A stretch of DNA of 64,000 nucleotides, taken from assembly GCF_047675955.1 (NCBI RefSeq), contig NC_132928.1:48664889-48728888 (forward strand). The letters run 5' to 3'. Shown here piece by piece: positions 23,505 to 34,429 of the stretch (its first letter is position 1; every line of letters begins with the position of its first letter). The notes under the pieces were generated by a model, which made no database searches, was not told where the DNA came from, and saw nothing but the letters and a program-made list of their open reading frames with translations. The position numbers and the translations under genes are program-made. The stretch is from Chlorocebus sabaeus. Its lineage: Eukaryota; Chordata; Mammalia; Primates; Cercopithecidae.

Positions 23505-23745
23505 AAGCAGTATAGTGGTTAGGTGCACGGGCTCTGGGACTGCACTGCCCGAGTTTGAATCCAGGCTCTGCTTGTATGGCCTTGGACAAGTTACTCCACC
23601 ATTCTGTGCCTCAGTGTCTGCATCTGTAAATTGGGGTGACAGTAATAGCACCATCCCCATAGAACTAGGTGAGTTCATGCATGTAAGGTGCTTGCTCAGA
23701 ACGGTGCCTGGCACATGGTGAGCACTAAGTGTCAGCTATTTTATC
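23505..23745 (-). mobile_element. MIR, nearly complete
   Basis: It runs from AGTATAGTGGTTAGGTGCACG through AGTTTGAATCCAGGCTCTGC (tRNA-like B box) to GTGCCTGGCACATGGTGAGC, the full reverse order of MIR. Confidence 0.88.
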
Positions 23746-23979
23746 ACTCTGGTAGACAGGCTGAGAAGCTGTCAGAGCGCACAACAGCCTGTCCCTTGCC
23801 ATCTTGAGCTACCTTCTCTCCCCAGCAAGAGTACCGGTAACACGGGGGGTGGGGACAATGGTCTGGCTCTTGGGTGTGACTGATGAGGTACAGGCACTAA
23901 CTAGCAGCTGTCCCACACACACAGCACCCCCTCCAGAGAGGTGGATGTGAAGGAACCATGGGGCTCTCACCTCAGGCCT

Positions 23980-24398
23980 CTGCCACAAGCTGCTTCCCTT
24001 ACCTGGAAGGCACTTCCCAGCCGTTCACCATCACTGTCTTCCCCTTTCCCACCAACCCCGACCCATCCTCAGGACCAGAGCTGGTACTAAGGATACAAAA
24101 TGTAAGGAGGCACTCACTCCCAGGTCATGCAAGTGCTCAGGACTCAGCTCAGTTGTCACTTTCTCCAGGATGCCTTCCCTGAATCCCATCCATCCAAGTC
24201 TTCCTGGTGTCCCTCACTGCACTCACCTCCAATCAAATGCCATTGTAACCCATCGCCTTGTCTGGCTGTCCCCTGTGCATGAGCTCCTGGGGGTCGGGCG
24301 CATTTCCTCATTCTTTTTCTACCCATAGAGCCTCACATTTGCCAAGCACAGAGAAGGCATCCAGTAAGTGTTTGGTGAATAAATGTTGAATGGATCAT
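23980..24398 (+). mobile_element. L2 3' end
   Basis: TCTCCAGGATGCCTTCCCTGA, CATGAGCTCCTGGGGGTCGGG and AAGTGTTTGGTGAATAAATG are in L2 order. Confidence 0.85.
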
Positions 24399-24930
24399 TC
24401 TCCAGGGGATCCCAAAGCCAGCAAAAGTAAAATAATATGTTCATCTCCCAGGTAAGAGACTAGCATAAGAGACTAGAAAAGGGGCCAAGGAAGGGAGAAG
24501 AGAAGGAGGGGAGCATGGAGGGAACACTAGGAATTGGCTGATGGTAGAAATGCCCCTGGTCTTAGGAAAGACACCCAAGAACAAGGGAGAGCATTCCCTT
24601 CTCCTCCTTCCTGAGAAGCATGGCATTCTGGAATGCACCCAATCATTCCTTCATTCATGCAACAGTCCTGTGCTCGGCACCAGCTGGCACCGGGCACGCT
24701 GCTGAGCAAGGAGACAGGGAGGGGAGGGCCCTGCTTCAGGCTCCTGGGAAAACCCAAGGCCCAGCTCTGTTTCTGCTTCTCTCCATGCTGAAATGGGCCA
24801 CGGGGGCATAGGCCCAATGTGCCTGGTCATGGAGTCACAATGCTGTCAGCCTTCAGGTCACTTTGTGACAATCCTACTGTAGGAATTGTGCTTCTGGAGA
24901 AACACAGTAAGGTGTGATGAAAACATACCA
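24399..24930. other. Intergenic, nothing recognised
   Basis: Unique sequence without gene signals. Confidence 0.5.
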
Positions 24931-24933
24931 CAA

Positions 24934-25221
24934 GACCAGGCACGGTAGCTCCCATCTGTAATCCCAGCACTTTGGGAGGCCAAGGTGAGAGGATCACTTG
25001 AGGCCAGGAGTTCAAGACCAGCCTGGCCAACATGGTGAAACTCTGTCTCTACTGAAAATACAAATATTAGCTGGGCGTGGTAGCACATGCCTGTAGTCCC
25101 AGCTACTCAGGAGGCTGAGGCAGGAAAATCGCTTGAACTCAGGAAGCAGAGGATGCAGTGAACCGAGATCATACCTCTGACACAAAGTGAAATTCTGTCT
25201 CAAAAAAAAAAAAAAAAAGAA
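24934..25221 (+). mobile_element. Alu, right arm shortened
   Basis: The right monomer lacks the usual CACTGCACTCCAGCCTGGG block. Imperfect flanking repeats GAAAACAYA lie on both sides. Confidence 0.92.
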
Positions 25222-25228
25222 AGAAAAC

Positions 25229-25467
25229 ACATCCAGTGGTGGGGTCTTGGGCATCACTGATCCTCCTGTCCCTGGTCCTCTATCCCTTTTCCCCTCCCTT
25301 GTGGCAGTCCTGATAGGCCCCCAGATGGCTAAAAAAAAGAATCCCCACACTGGATAGCCTGTCTGTAAATAGGAGAGGCCAGAGGAGGCAGGGAAGGAGC
25401 AGACAGTTCGCCTGGACTTGACCCCTAGGTGTGGCCCATAACCGCGGAGTGACTGTGGGTCTGCCAT
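25229..25467. other. Intergenic, nothing recognised
   Basis: Short unique stretch between an Alu and a MIR. Confidence 0.5.
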
Positions 25468-25575
25468 CTAGGCTTTCTGTGCCTCAGTCCCAGCATTGTG
25501 GGTTAAGTGACATAACACATGGAAAGGGCCAGCATAGACTGTAGTAGGCTTCAACAAATGCTAACTGTCTTCCTT
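25468..25575 (-). mobile_element. MIR fragment
   Basis: TGTGCCTCAGTCCCAGCATTG with GGCTTCAACAAATGCTAAC fits a reverse MIR end. Confidence 0.55.
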
Positions 25576-25789
25576 TGAATAATGAACTACACAAGATATA
25601 TATAGTTTTCCAAAATTTATTTTATGTTGCAGTGTCTCCTCGACTTAAAACACTATTTTCTAAGGCTGTTCATTTGTCAAACAATGACTACAGTTGCCAA
25701 GCATCCAAAACTCCACTTCTGGTCTGCAGAGCCCCATGGTCTGTTCTGGGGACAGGTAGCATAAGCAAGGGACAATACCGCACCTGGGG

Positions 25790-26390
25790 CATCTGGAAAT
25801 GCTAACACAAAGGGGTGAAACTGGGGCTAGGTTGGAAGACACAAATAGAAATTGGGGAGGTGAGCAGAGATGGGTGAGAACAAGGGAGGCCAGAGAGAAA
25901 GAACAGCTGGAGCAAAGCACGTGGCAGACAAGAGGTGTGGCACACTTGGGGAACCACACACAGGTCACCTGCCTGGGGGACAGTAATGTGCGCGAAGATT
26001 GGATAGGAGATGTGGCACTGCAAAAAATCAGGGTCCAGTCCAGAAGGGCCTTTCAGTGAACATAACGGGTTTGCATTTATCTCGACAGAGAGGCACCTGC
26101 AGCAGCAATGTGGACGGCAGAGGGTGGGGACGCTCCAGGCAGGGAGCCCAGGCTAGAGGCCATTGTGATGACCAGGCTGATTCAAGCCTGGATTAGGACT
26201 ATGGCCCAGGAGGGGAAAAGAGATGTTTAGGTGGTAAGAGAAACAGACCTAGAGAGTAGGAGTGAGAAAAAGGGAAGTATCTAGGAAAACGCCCACATTC
26301 CAGGCAGCTGCACTGATGACTGTTTACTGAGACAAGGGAACCCTGGAGGAGTCAAGAGTAGTGAACTTGGTTTTAGATAAAATGAATTTG
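25790..26390 (-). mobile_element. Ancient L2-age repeat body, tentative
   Basis: A diverged segment with recurring blocks also seen near 3.9 and 48.7 kb, such as GGCCATTGTGATGACCAGGC and TTTACTGAGACAAGGGAAC. The family is not fixed from sequence alone. Confidence 0.4.
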
Positions 26391-26404
26391 AAATACTTAA
26401 AGGA

Positions 26405-26712
26405 GGCCAGGAGTGGTGGCTCACACCTGTAATCCCAGCACTTTGGAAGGCCGAGGTGGGTGGATCACCTGAGGCCAGGAGTTCAAGACCAGCCAGGCCA
26501 ACAAGGTGAAACCCCGTCTCTACAAAAATACAAAAAAAAATTAGCCAGGCATGATGGCGGGTGCCTGTAATCCCAGCTACTCGGGAGGCTGAGGCGGGAG
26601 AATCGCTTGAACCCGGGAGACAGATATTGTAGTGAGCCGAGATCATGCCACTGCACCCCAGCCTGGGCAACAGAGCAAGACTCCATCTCAAAAAATATAT
26701 AAATAAATAAAT
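26405..26712 (+). mobile_element. Alu (S-like) with AAAT tail
   Basis: Perfect 14-bp duplications AAATACTTAAAGGA lie at 26391-26404 and 26713-26726. The tail is an (AAAT)n microsatellite. Confidence 0.96.
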
Positions 26713-26799
26713 AAATACTTAAAGGACATCTAGGTGGTGTCCCACAGAACCTGCCAGCAGGATGAGTTCAAACCCAAATCTGGTGAGTATTCACTGTGT

Positions 26800-27260
26800 A
26801 CTCTTAGGCCTCGACAGTTCTGTTTTCTTTTCTGTAAAATGAGGCTGCTACCTACTTCATAGAATTATTATTTTTGAGCCCCAGTCTCACTCTGTCACCC
26901 AGGCTGCAGTGCAGTGGCGCAATCTCGGTTCACTGCAAACTCCGCCTCCCAGGTTTGAGTGATTCTTGTGCCTCAGCCTCCTGAGTAGCTGGAATTACAG
27001 GCATGTGCCACCACACCCGACTAATTTTTGTATTTTTGGTAGAGATGGGGTTTCACCACATTGGCCAGGCTGGTCTTGAACTCCTGACCTCAAGTGATCT
27101 GCCTGCCTTGCCCTCCCAAAGTGCTGAGATTACAGGAGTGAGACACCTACTTCATAGAATTATTGAGAGAATGTGGGCTAAAGAAGATAGCTGTGGAAAA
27201 GCACCAAGCCTTTTAGCTGGCACATGGTGGGAACTCCATGAATATGGGTTGAATCTGAAG
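26800..27260 (-). mobile_element. MIR split by an Alu
   Basis: MIR sequence (TTTTCTGTAAAATGAGGCTGC) stops at 26869 and resumes after 27145 with GAATTATTGAGAGAATG and GCTGGCACATGGTGGGAAC. Confidence 0.75.
26870..27144 (-). mobile_element. Alu inserted in MIR
   Basis: Reverse Alu flanked by a perfect 20-bp duplication, ACCTACTTCATAGAATTATT, at 26850-26869 and 27145-27164. Confidence 0.96.
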
Positions 27261-27774
27261 GTGACTGTGATCATGGATATTTCTGTGTTAAAGTGCCATC
27301 AACGCCAGTGTATGGGCAGCTTGGTTCTTTTCATCACAGGCTCCTGGGGCCATTCCAGCTAGGTGGAGAGGACTGTGGTCAGGGTTGCTGGGTGGCCAGC
27401 TGCTCCTACTCTCTAGGTCTGTTTTCTTACCACCCAAACATCTCTTTTCCCCTCCTGGGCCACTGTCCTAATCCAGGGAGTTCTTCATGTCTACCTCCTC
27501 AGCTCCCACCCCAGGGACAGGCCTTACCTCTTCCAGATCCCCTGCAGCCTCCCTGCCCAACAGGATTCCAAAGACTAGGAGAACCTCCCCAGCCTGACTC
27601 AGGCAAACTGAATGCCCTGTCGTGAACCAGCAGGGGCCCTGAGGCAAGTCTTGCTCTGGGAAGACAAACAGGTTTTTATTACCTCCACCTTAAGACAAAG
27701 CCTCAACCTCTGGCTGCTGTGAGACACTCATTCCCAGGAAGAAAAATGACCCCTAATTGCAGCAGTGCATGTGA
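27261..27774. other. Intergenic, nothing recognised
   Basis: Unique sequence. Short open frames are not gene-like. Confidence 0.5.
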
Positions 27775-27870
27775 CACCTCCCTGGTAGACTGTGAGCTCC
27801 CTGAGAGCAGGAACTGGGTCCCACAGGTCCTCATTTTCCTCCTGGCCCCCAGCACCTGCCTATCTGAGTA
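27775..27870 (+). mobile_element. L2 fragment
   Basis: GACTGTGAGCTCCCTGAGAG followed by CCCCCAGCACCTGCC is the signature L2 3' block. Confidence 0.7.
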
Positions 27871-28323
27871 CATGGTCAAGGAAGGTTTCTTGAGTTTTAA
27901 TGCCTGCGTGTTTGGTTTCTGCTTCTGAGCTAGAGTCTCTTGCCAGGTAAGCAGAGTAGATGCACTCCTCAAAACTCAATAGGAAAATGTCATGCTGGGT
28001 CATGGTGAACGGGATCCAGGACCAACAGTCCCTGCTGCTTCCTTCTCCTCCTTCCCAACTCCACACCTGCCCGAACCTATGACATAGAGACCGAGTGTCT
28101 TGGGAGCAGATTCCCAAGTCATGCCTAAAACAATGCATTAGGTCCTTGAATAGATACAATTTGGTTTAATAACCTCCAAGTCACATCCCCTTCATCAACC
28201 AATCAAGGCAGCTCCAAGAACTTTCTCCTCCCCTGTGGCCTCACACACTGGTCCATGGAGCTCTGGAGTGGAGCAGAAGACACTAGGGCCTGTTCCTTAA
28301 CACCCTCACAGGCACTTTCCACT
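27871..28323. other. Intergenic, nothing recognised
   Basis: Unique sequence without gene signals. Confidence 0.5.
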
Positions 28324-28335
28324 AAAAACAAGCCA

Positions 28336-28639
28336 GCTTGACTGGGCTTGGTGGCTCACGCCTGTAATCCCAGCACTTTGGGAGGCCAAGGTGGGCAGAT
28401 CACCTGAGGTCAGGAGTTCAAGACCAGCCTGACCAACGTGGTGAAACCCCGTCTCTACTAAAAATACAAAAATTAACAGGGTGTGGTGGTGCATGACTGT
28501 AATCCCAGCCAGCAACTTAGGAGGCTGAGGCAGGAGAATTGCTTGAACCTGGGAGGCACAGGTTGCAGTGAGCCGAGATCATGCCATTGCACTCCAGCCT
28601 GGGCAACAAGAGTGAAACTCCGTCTCAAAAAACAAAAAC
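28336..28639 (+). mobile_element. Alu (S-like)
   Basis: Full length with an (ACAAAA)-type tail. Flanking repeats AAAAACAAGMCA lie at 28324-28335 and 28640-28651. Confidence 0.93.
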
Positions 28640-28659
28640 AAAAACAAGACAAATAACAC

Positions 28660-30060
28660 AAGTCACCTTCCCGCCCTCTGTGTCTTCTCTTCTTCTGGGT
28701 CACCTCTTAAGCTTCTCTGGCCAGTACAAGGTGGACACCTGTAAGCTGCTTCTCATCCCAGCCAGCTAAACCATAGCACACATGAACCAGTCCCCTTCCC
28801 TAAACAACAGTCATGGGATTCAGCAAAAGGCTTTCTCCCGGACCAGCCTCTCCTACCCATGTTCCCTGGGCTGGCTGGGCCCCTCATTCAGTTACCAGAC
28901 AGACTGCTTCTGCATTTGGACGGGACTCTGACCCTCCCAGGTGAGTGGTCATTCATTCAAGGCCTCCACTAGGAGAACAATCAATTTAGACTTCAGAGAT
29001 TTGGGGGACCTAGGGAGATTTTCCTAAATGAGATCCCCTGCTTCCAGCACAGACTCCCAGTTGCCTAGCAACTGTAGAAAGAGATCTGGGAAATCCGGAG
29101 CTTACTCCACAGCCCCCTGTGCTGTGATGAGCTCGGTGTGGCCCACCTAGGGAGGAAGGCACTGCAGCTGATAATTATCAGGAGTAACAGCCATAATCCC
29201 AGGCCTGCTATTACTGTGTTTACAGAGGAGCAATTACTGCAGAAGCTCACACCACTGGCCTTTCCCAGGCCCTCACCCTTCCCACCCTGTGCTGACTAAG
29301 GGAGTAGAAATAGCCTCCAGCCTTTCCCAGGAGTAGAAGCTACAGCCTCACAGAGCCCCAGGGTGCTCTGATACCGGTTCTGCCACTTAAGCTGCTCTCC
29401 ACAGGTGTGAGTGGGCCTTAGGGAGGAAGGACGAGAGTGAGGCTCAGGGCACACACCCTTGGCCTGGCTAAGGATAGGGGCGCCCTGTGGCAGGAGAACC
29501 AGAGATAGTGCTTTGGGAGGCAGGAACGCTGGTCTTCTAAGAGTATGCTGGGCTTTTTCTTTTCCTTCCGGAAGCCAGTGGCCTGCTCACTGCCCTTCTT
29601 TCTGAGCGGCTACCTCAAGGCCAGGCTAAGGATGAGGCATAGATATGGAGGTGAAAGGTTAAGTCCCTCACCCTCCACCCCTTCTAGTCTCCAGAAGGGG
29701 ACAGTTGGAATTCAAATATCCAATGTCATGAAGCCAAGGGGAGAGGTGGGATAGGAGTCTATGAAGCCAGCCCACTAGCTTCTCTCTCCTGGGAACTCCC
29801 TGGTTTATGAGCTGCCAACACGAGCTTCATGGGTGAAAAAAGCACCCAGACTTGCAGCAAATTGTCTGAGAATGACACGTCCCTTTCCAGCCTTCCGGCT
29901 CTGGCTTCAGTCTCCATCCCCCATGTCCTGCACCCTGGATCTAGCAACAATATTCTGATGCACGCCATCTCTTTTATTTGGTTATCTCCCTCCATGACAC
30001 AAAGGCCAGAGTATGATAGCCTGCCTAGAAATCAAGACCATGACGACTAATTAATTAAAG
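28660..30060. other. Intergenic, nothing recognised
   Basis: A 1.4-kb repeat-poor stretch. No coding family is recognisable. The low repeat density makes it a candidate for conserved non-coding sequence. Confidence 0.45.
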
Positions 30061-30074
30061 TCACAGACTTCCAG

Positions 30075-30260
30075 ACTGTTAAATCTTAGTGTTACATTAG
30101 ACATGATCTAATCTAACATCCCCATTTTATAGATGGGGAAACTAAGGCCCAGAGAGAAAGGCAGTTGTTGTACAATCACACTGTTGGTTAGTGGCAAAAC
30201 TGAAATCAGAGCTCAGACATCCTGTCCTTGCTCAACTGTTCTTTCCAACATACGAACCTG
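30075..30260 (+). mobile_element. MIR-like ancient repeat
   Basis: CCCCATTTTATAGATGGGGA followed by AACTAAGGCCCAGAGAG is a MIR-type core. Confidence 0.65.
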
Positions 30261-30317
30261 CCCTTTGATTCTGCTTGCCCTTTGGGTTCAGACCACAGAG
30301 AAGATTATTTTTAAAAA

Positions 30318-30860
30318 ATCGGTGGGGCATGGTGGCTACACAATTTGGGAGGCTGAGGTGGGCATATCCCTTGACCCCAGGAGTTCAGGACCAGCCTAGT
30401 CAACATGTCAAAACCCTATCTCTATAAAAAATACCAAAAAAATTAGCTGGGCATTGTAGCATGACCTGTAGTCCCAGCTACACATGCTGAGGTGGGAGGA
30501 TCACTTAAGCCCAGGAGGTAAAGCCGAGTGCAGTAAGCCTGGGCAACATGGGGAAGCCCTGTCTCTACAAAAAATACAAAAATTTAGCTGGGCATGGTGG
30601 TGTGCACCTGTAGTTCCAGCTATAGGGGGCTGAGGTGGGATCACTTGAGCCCAGAAGGTCAAGCCCAGTGCAGTGAGCTGTGAGCATACTACTGCATTCT
30701 AGCCTAGGTGACAGATCAAGACTCTGTAAAAAAAAAAAAAAATGCCTGGGTACAGTGGCTCATGCCTATAATCCCAGCACTTGGGAGGCTGAGACAGGCA
30801 GATCGCCTGAGCCCAGGAGTTCAAAACCAGCCGGGGCAACACCGTCTCTATAAAAAAATT
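30318..30860 (+). mobile_element. Cluster of old Alu fragments
   Basis: Three diverged forward pieces (about 30318-30520, 30530-30745 and 30746-30860) share Alu blocks such as TAGCTGGGCATNGTGG and GCCCAGGAG. They are truncated and rearranged. Confidence 0.85.
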
Positions 30861-30863
30861 TTG

Positions 30864-31163
30864 GTTTTTTTGTTTTTTGGGATGAAGTCTCACTCTCTTG
30901 CCCAGACTGGAGTGCAGTGATGTGAACTCATTTCACTGCAACCTCCTTCCACCTCCCAGGTTCAAGCGATTCTCATGCCTCAGGCTCCCGAGTAGCTGGG
31001 ATTACAGGCACCAGCCACCATGCCCAGCTAACTTTTGTATTTTCAGTAGACACAGGGTTTTGCTGTTGTCCAGGCTGGTCTCAAACTACTGACCTCAAGT
31101 GAGCCACCCATCTCTGCCTCCCCAAGTGCTGGTATTACAGGCATGAGGCACCACGCCCAGCCT
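30864..31163 (-). mobile_element. Alu (S/J-like)
   Basis: A reverse full-length copy interrupting the forward fragments, starting at the T-rich run and ending at CACCACGCCCAGCC. Confidence 0.92.
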
Positions 31164-31529
31164 ATGAAAAGATTTAAAGTTACCCAGGCATATTGGCATG
31201 TGCCTGTAGTCCCAGCTACGAGGGAGGCTGAGGTGGGAGGATTGCTTGAGTCTGGGAGATCGAGTCTGCAGTGAGCTGTGGTCACATCACTGCACTCTGG
31301 CCTGGGAAACAGATGGAGACCCTGTCTCAAAAAAAGAAACAACAACAACAAAAACTAGTATTGTAGGATTAGATACTAAACACTTCAAACGTGCCCAAAA
31401 GTTTTTTCAACAGGGTTCTTATCCTATCCTCAAAGCATTGTTTTCAGGTAAATGGAGTTAATATGACTCTAGCTGCACGGGTTGGGAAACTGGCCAGAAA
31501 GAGTCCCATTAAGTTGAGAAAGATATGTT

Positions 31530-31544
31530 AAAAGTGGGTAGAAG
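31530..31544 (+). repeat. Target-site duplication, 5' copy, of RPSA retrocopy
   Basis: AAAAGTGGGTAGAAG is preceded by TT, giving the L1 endonuclease site TT/AAAA. It matches the uninterrupted site in the inverted right arm. Confidence 0.92.
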
Positions 31545-32595
31545 GCCTTTCCATGCTACCTACAGAGGGGTCCATACAGCGTTGTTCTGGATTCCCGTCA
31601 TAACTTAAAGGAAAACTTTCACAATGTCCGGAGCCCTTGATGTCCTGCAAATGGAGGAGGATGATGTCCTTAAGTTCCTTGCAGCAGGAACCCACTTAGG
31701 TGGCACCAATCTTGACTTCCAGATGGAGCAGTACATCTATAAAAGGAAAAGTGATGGCATCTACATCATAAATCTGAAGAGGACCTGGGAGAAGCTTCTG
31801 CTGGCGGCTCGTGCCATTGTTGCCATTGAAAACCCTGCTGATGTCAGTGTTATATCCTCCAGGAATACTGGCCAGAGGACCATGCTGAAGTTTGCTGCTG
31901 CCACTGGAGCCACTCCAATTGCTGGCTGCTTCACTCCTGGAATCTTCACTAACCAGATCCAGGCAGCCTTCCGGGAGCCACGGCTTCTTGTGGTTACTGA
32001 CCCCAGGGCTGACCACCAGCCTCTCACGGAGGCATCTTATGTTAACCTACCTAACATTGCTCTGTGTAACACAGATTCTCCTTTGCGCTGTGTGGACATT
32101 GCCATCCCATGCAACAACAAGGGAGCTCACTCAGTGGGTTTGATGTGGTGGATGCTGGCTCGGGAAATTCTGCACATGCGTGGCACCATTTCCCGTGAAC
32201 ACCCATGGGAGGTCATGCCTGATCTCTACTTCTACAGAGATCCTGAAGAGACTGAAAAAGAAGAGCAGGCTGCTGCTGAAAAGGCAGTGACCAAGGAGGA
32301 ATTTCAGGGTGAATGGACTGCTCCAGCTCCTGAGTTCACTGCTACTCAGCCTGAGGTTGCAGACTGGTCTGAAGGTATGCAGGTGCCCTCTGTGCCTATT
32401 CAGCAGTTCCCTACTGAAGACTGGAGTGCTCAGCCTGCCACGGAAGACTGGTCTGCAGCTCCCACTGCTCAAGCCACTGAATGGGTAGGAGCAACCACTG
32501 AATGGTCTTAAGCTGTTCTTGCATGGGCTCTTAAGCAACATAGAAAAATGGTTGATGGAAAATAAACATCAGTTTCTAAAAAAACAAAAAACAAA
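31545..32595 (+). pseudogene. RPSA processed retrocopy, full length, coding frame intact
   Basis: This is a copy of the mRNA for 40S ribosomal protein SA (the 37/67-kDa laminin receptor precursor). It runs from the pyrimidine-start cap site (about 31546) through the 5' UTR, a 295-codon frame (31624-32511), a short 3' UTR, AATAAA at 32561-32566 and an A-rich tail from about 32578. It has no introns. The uS2 fold region (about 1-210) and the acidic tail with repeated E/D-W-S/T motifs are present. The laminin-binding segment (161-180) is unchanged from what I recall. Compared with my memory of human RPSA there are about 13 substitutions, including K11E, R102C, T107I, T144N, Y156C and I210T. Several look like CpG decay (CGC to TGC at R102C). 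Direct repeats of 15 bp flank it (31530-31544, 32596-32610; one mismatch) and the target reads TT/AAAA, the L1 endonuclease signature. An intact frame may simply reflect youth; no promoter is evident. Confidence 0.95.
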
Positions 32596-32610
32596 AAAAG
32601 GGGGTAGAAG
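32596..32610 (+). repeat. Target-site duplication, 3' copy, of RPSA retrocopy
   Basis: AAAAGGGGGTAGAAG differs from the 5' copy by one T-to-G change and follows directly on the A-rich tail. Confidence 0.9.
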
Positions 32611-32836
32611 AGTTCATGTTTCCTGATTGCTCATCCAATGCTCCTTCTAATGTACTCCTTGCCTCCACAAATTTGGCCTTGTTACTCAGAAACACCCAGC
32701 TAACCAAATAATACTGTCACAGGGGCCCCTTCCAGAGAAAAGATGTGGACACCAAGTCAGAACCAACACTGCATTTTAATGCTGAGCTAACATGTTTCCT
32801 CTTGCAAGTCACTGGTCTCAAAAATATCACCAAACT

Positions 32837-33133
32837 TGTTTTTTCTTTTTTTGAGACAGGGTCTCACTGTCTTCCAGGCTGGAGTGCAGTGGCATGATCA
32901 CTGCTCACTGCAGCCTCTGTCTCCTGGGCTCAGGTGATCCTCCCACCTCAGCCTCCCAAGTAGCTGGGACCACAGGTGCATGCCACCCTGACCAGCTAAT
33001 TTTTTGGTATGTTTTGCAAAGATGAGTTTCACCATGTTGCCCAGGCTGGTCTTGAACTCCTGGGCTCAATGGATCCACCTGCCTTGGCCTTCCAAAGTGC
33101 TGGGATTACAGACATAAGCCACTGTGCCTGGCC
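32837..33133 (-). mobile_element. Alu (S/J-like) in the inverted-repeat spacer
   Basis: Direct repeats ATCACYAAACTT lie at 32825-32836 and 33134-33145. It is not part of either arm. Confidence 0.95.
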
Positions 33134-33145
33134 ATCACTAAACTT

Positions 33146-33574
33146 CTTAATAAAGACTCAAAACATTTCTAATATTAAACACTGAAATAAATGTGAGCTA
33201 TGTATACATTTAAGAAAGATTAATCAAAATAAGATATTTACCTACTTTCCATTTCAGGGTTGAAACCTATCCCAGCAGCTCAGGGCACAAAGTGGGAGCT
33301 GACCCTGGAGAGGCCGCCGTTCCATTGCAGGGCACACTCACATCCCCACTCGCTCAGACTCGGATCATGGAGACATGCCAATTCACCCAACACATGAATC
33401 TTTGGGATGTGGGAGGACACCACAGTACACAGAGAAAGCCAAGAGGAGCTGCTGTAGCTGGCTGACCAAATTTGGTCACACTCATCCTAAGCCCCAACTC
33501 TCCTTTCCAGCTGTCTGATCCTCCCATACTCCAGGCCCACGGTCCACCGAGTGTATGAATTGTGTTCTTTATCA
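33146..33574. other. Spacer sequence, nothing recognised
   Basis: Unique DNA inside the inverted-repeat spacer, with no gene signal. Confidence 0.5.
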
Positions 33575-33760
33575 CAATGGTTTTCAAAGTGTGGGTCCTC
33601 GACCAGCAGCATTAGTATCTCTTGGGGACTTGAAATGCAAATTACTGGCCCATCCCAGACCTGCTGAGTCAGAAACTTTCAGAATAGGGCTCAGCAATCT
33701 GTGCTCATCAAGCCCTCCAAGTGATTCTGATGCTCTCTAAAGTATGAGAACCACTGCTTT
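33575..33760 (+). mobile_element. MER5A
   Basis: A clear hAT-Charlie MER5 copy: TTTTCAAAGTGTGGGTCCTC, CCAGCAGCATTAGTATC, then GAAATGCAAATTACTGGCCC and GTATGAGAACCACTGCTTT. Confidence 0.85.
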
Positions 33761-34065
33761 CTCATGATGTTTGCAAGAATCTGAGCAAAGAATACTTTGT
33801 CCAGGGCACAGAGGCCAAGGCCAGCAGCGGGTAATTGGTCTAACAAGCCAGGCTTCCTGGTGAACACCCTACAGCTTGCAACAGGTGCTAGAGGGCCCCG
33901 CCCACTAACAATACAACAGAGGCATCCAGAAATGCTGAGCCGACAATTCTCACCAACATCGCTCCTAACTGGGAGTGGGATTCAACAGAGGTAGAAACGC
34001 TCTTTCCCAAGAGTGTGGTGAAGCTGGGAGAGAGGGGCAGTGAAAAGAGAAAGAGCAATAAGGAA
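33761..34065. other. Spacer sequence, nothing recognised
   Basis: Unique DNA between the MER5A and the next Alu. Confidence 0.5.
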
Positions 34066-34079
34066 AGAATACGGGAAAA

Positions 34080-34400
34080 GCCGGGCGCGGTGGCTCACGC
34101 CTGTAATCGCAGCACTTTGGGAGGCCAAGGCGGGCCGATCAGTTGAGGTCAGGAGTTCAAGACCAGCCTGCCCAACATGGTGAAACTCTGTCTCTACTAA
34201 AAAATACAGAAAATTAGCCAGGCGTAGTGGCACATGCCTGCCTGTCTGTAATCCCAGCTACTCGGGAGGCTGAGGCATGAGAATTGCTTGAACGCAGGAG
34301 GCAGAGGTTGCAGTGAGACTGTGCCACTACACTCCAGCCTGGGTGATGGAGTGAGACTATGTCTCAAAAAACAAAAAACAAAACGAAACAAAACAAAACA
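34080..34400 (+). mobile_element. Alu (S-like) in the inverted-repeat spacer
   Basis: Direct repeats AGAATAYGGGAAAA lie at 34066-34079 and 34401-34414. The tail is (ACAAA)n, and it stops 15 bp short of the right arm. Confidence 0.95.
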
Positions 34401-34429
34401 AGAATATGGGAAAAATGGCTTCTCAAGGA

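Larger units (their letters stand above)
31173..32816 (+). repeat. Left arm of inverted duplication (split by RPSA retrocopy)
   Basis: Without the RPSA insert this arm is 578 bp. Read forward, it matches the reverse complement of 34430-35010 at about 98%. I count about 11 substitutions and one 3-bp indel by eye. The arm starts with a right-half Alu-like segment (31173-31335) and continues into otherwise unique sequence, so the match is a duplication and not just two Alus. Confidence 0.93.

Noticed and set aside
25012..25467. Numerous 60-170 codon frames with motifs such as WDYRH or QAGLELL
   Set aside because: These are translated Alu sequences, here and at many other positions.
31624..32511. 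RPSA as an authentic multi-exon ribosomal gene
   Set aside because: No introns, an A-rich tail and target-site duplications show it is a retrocopy; the true gene is spliced.
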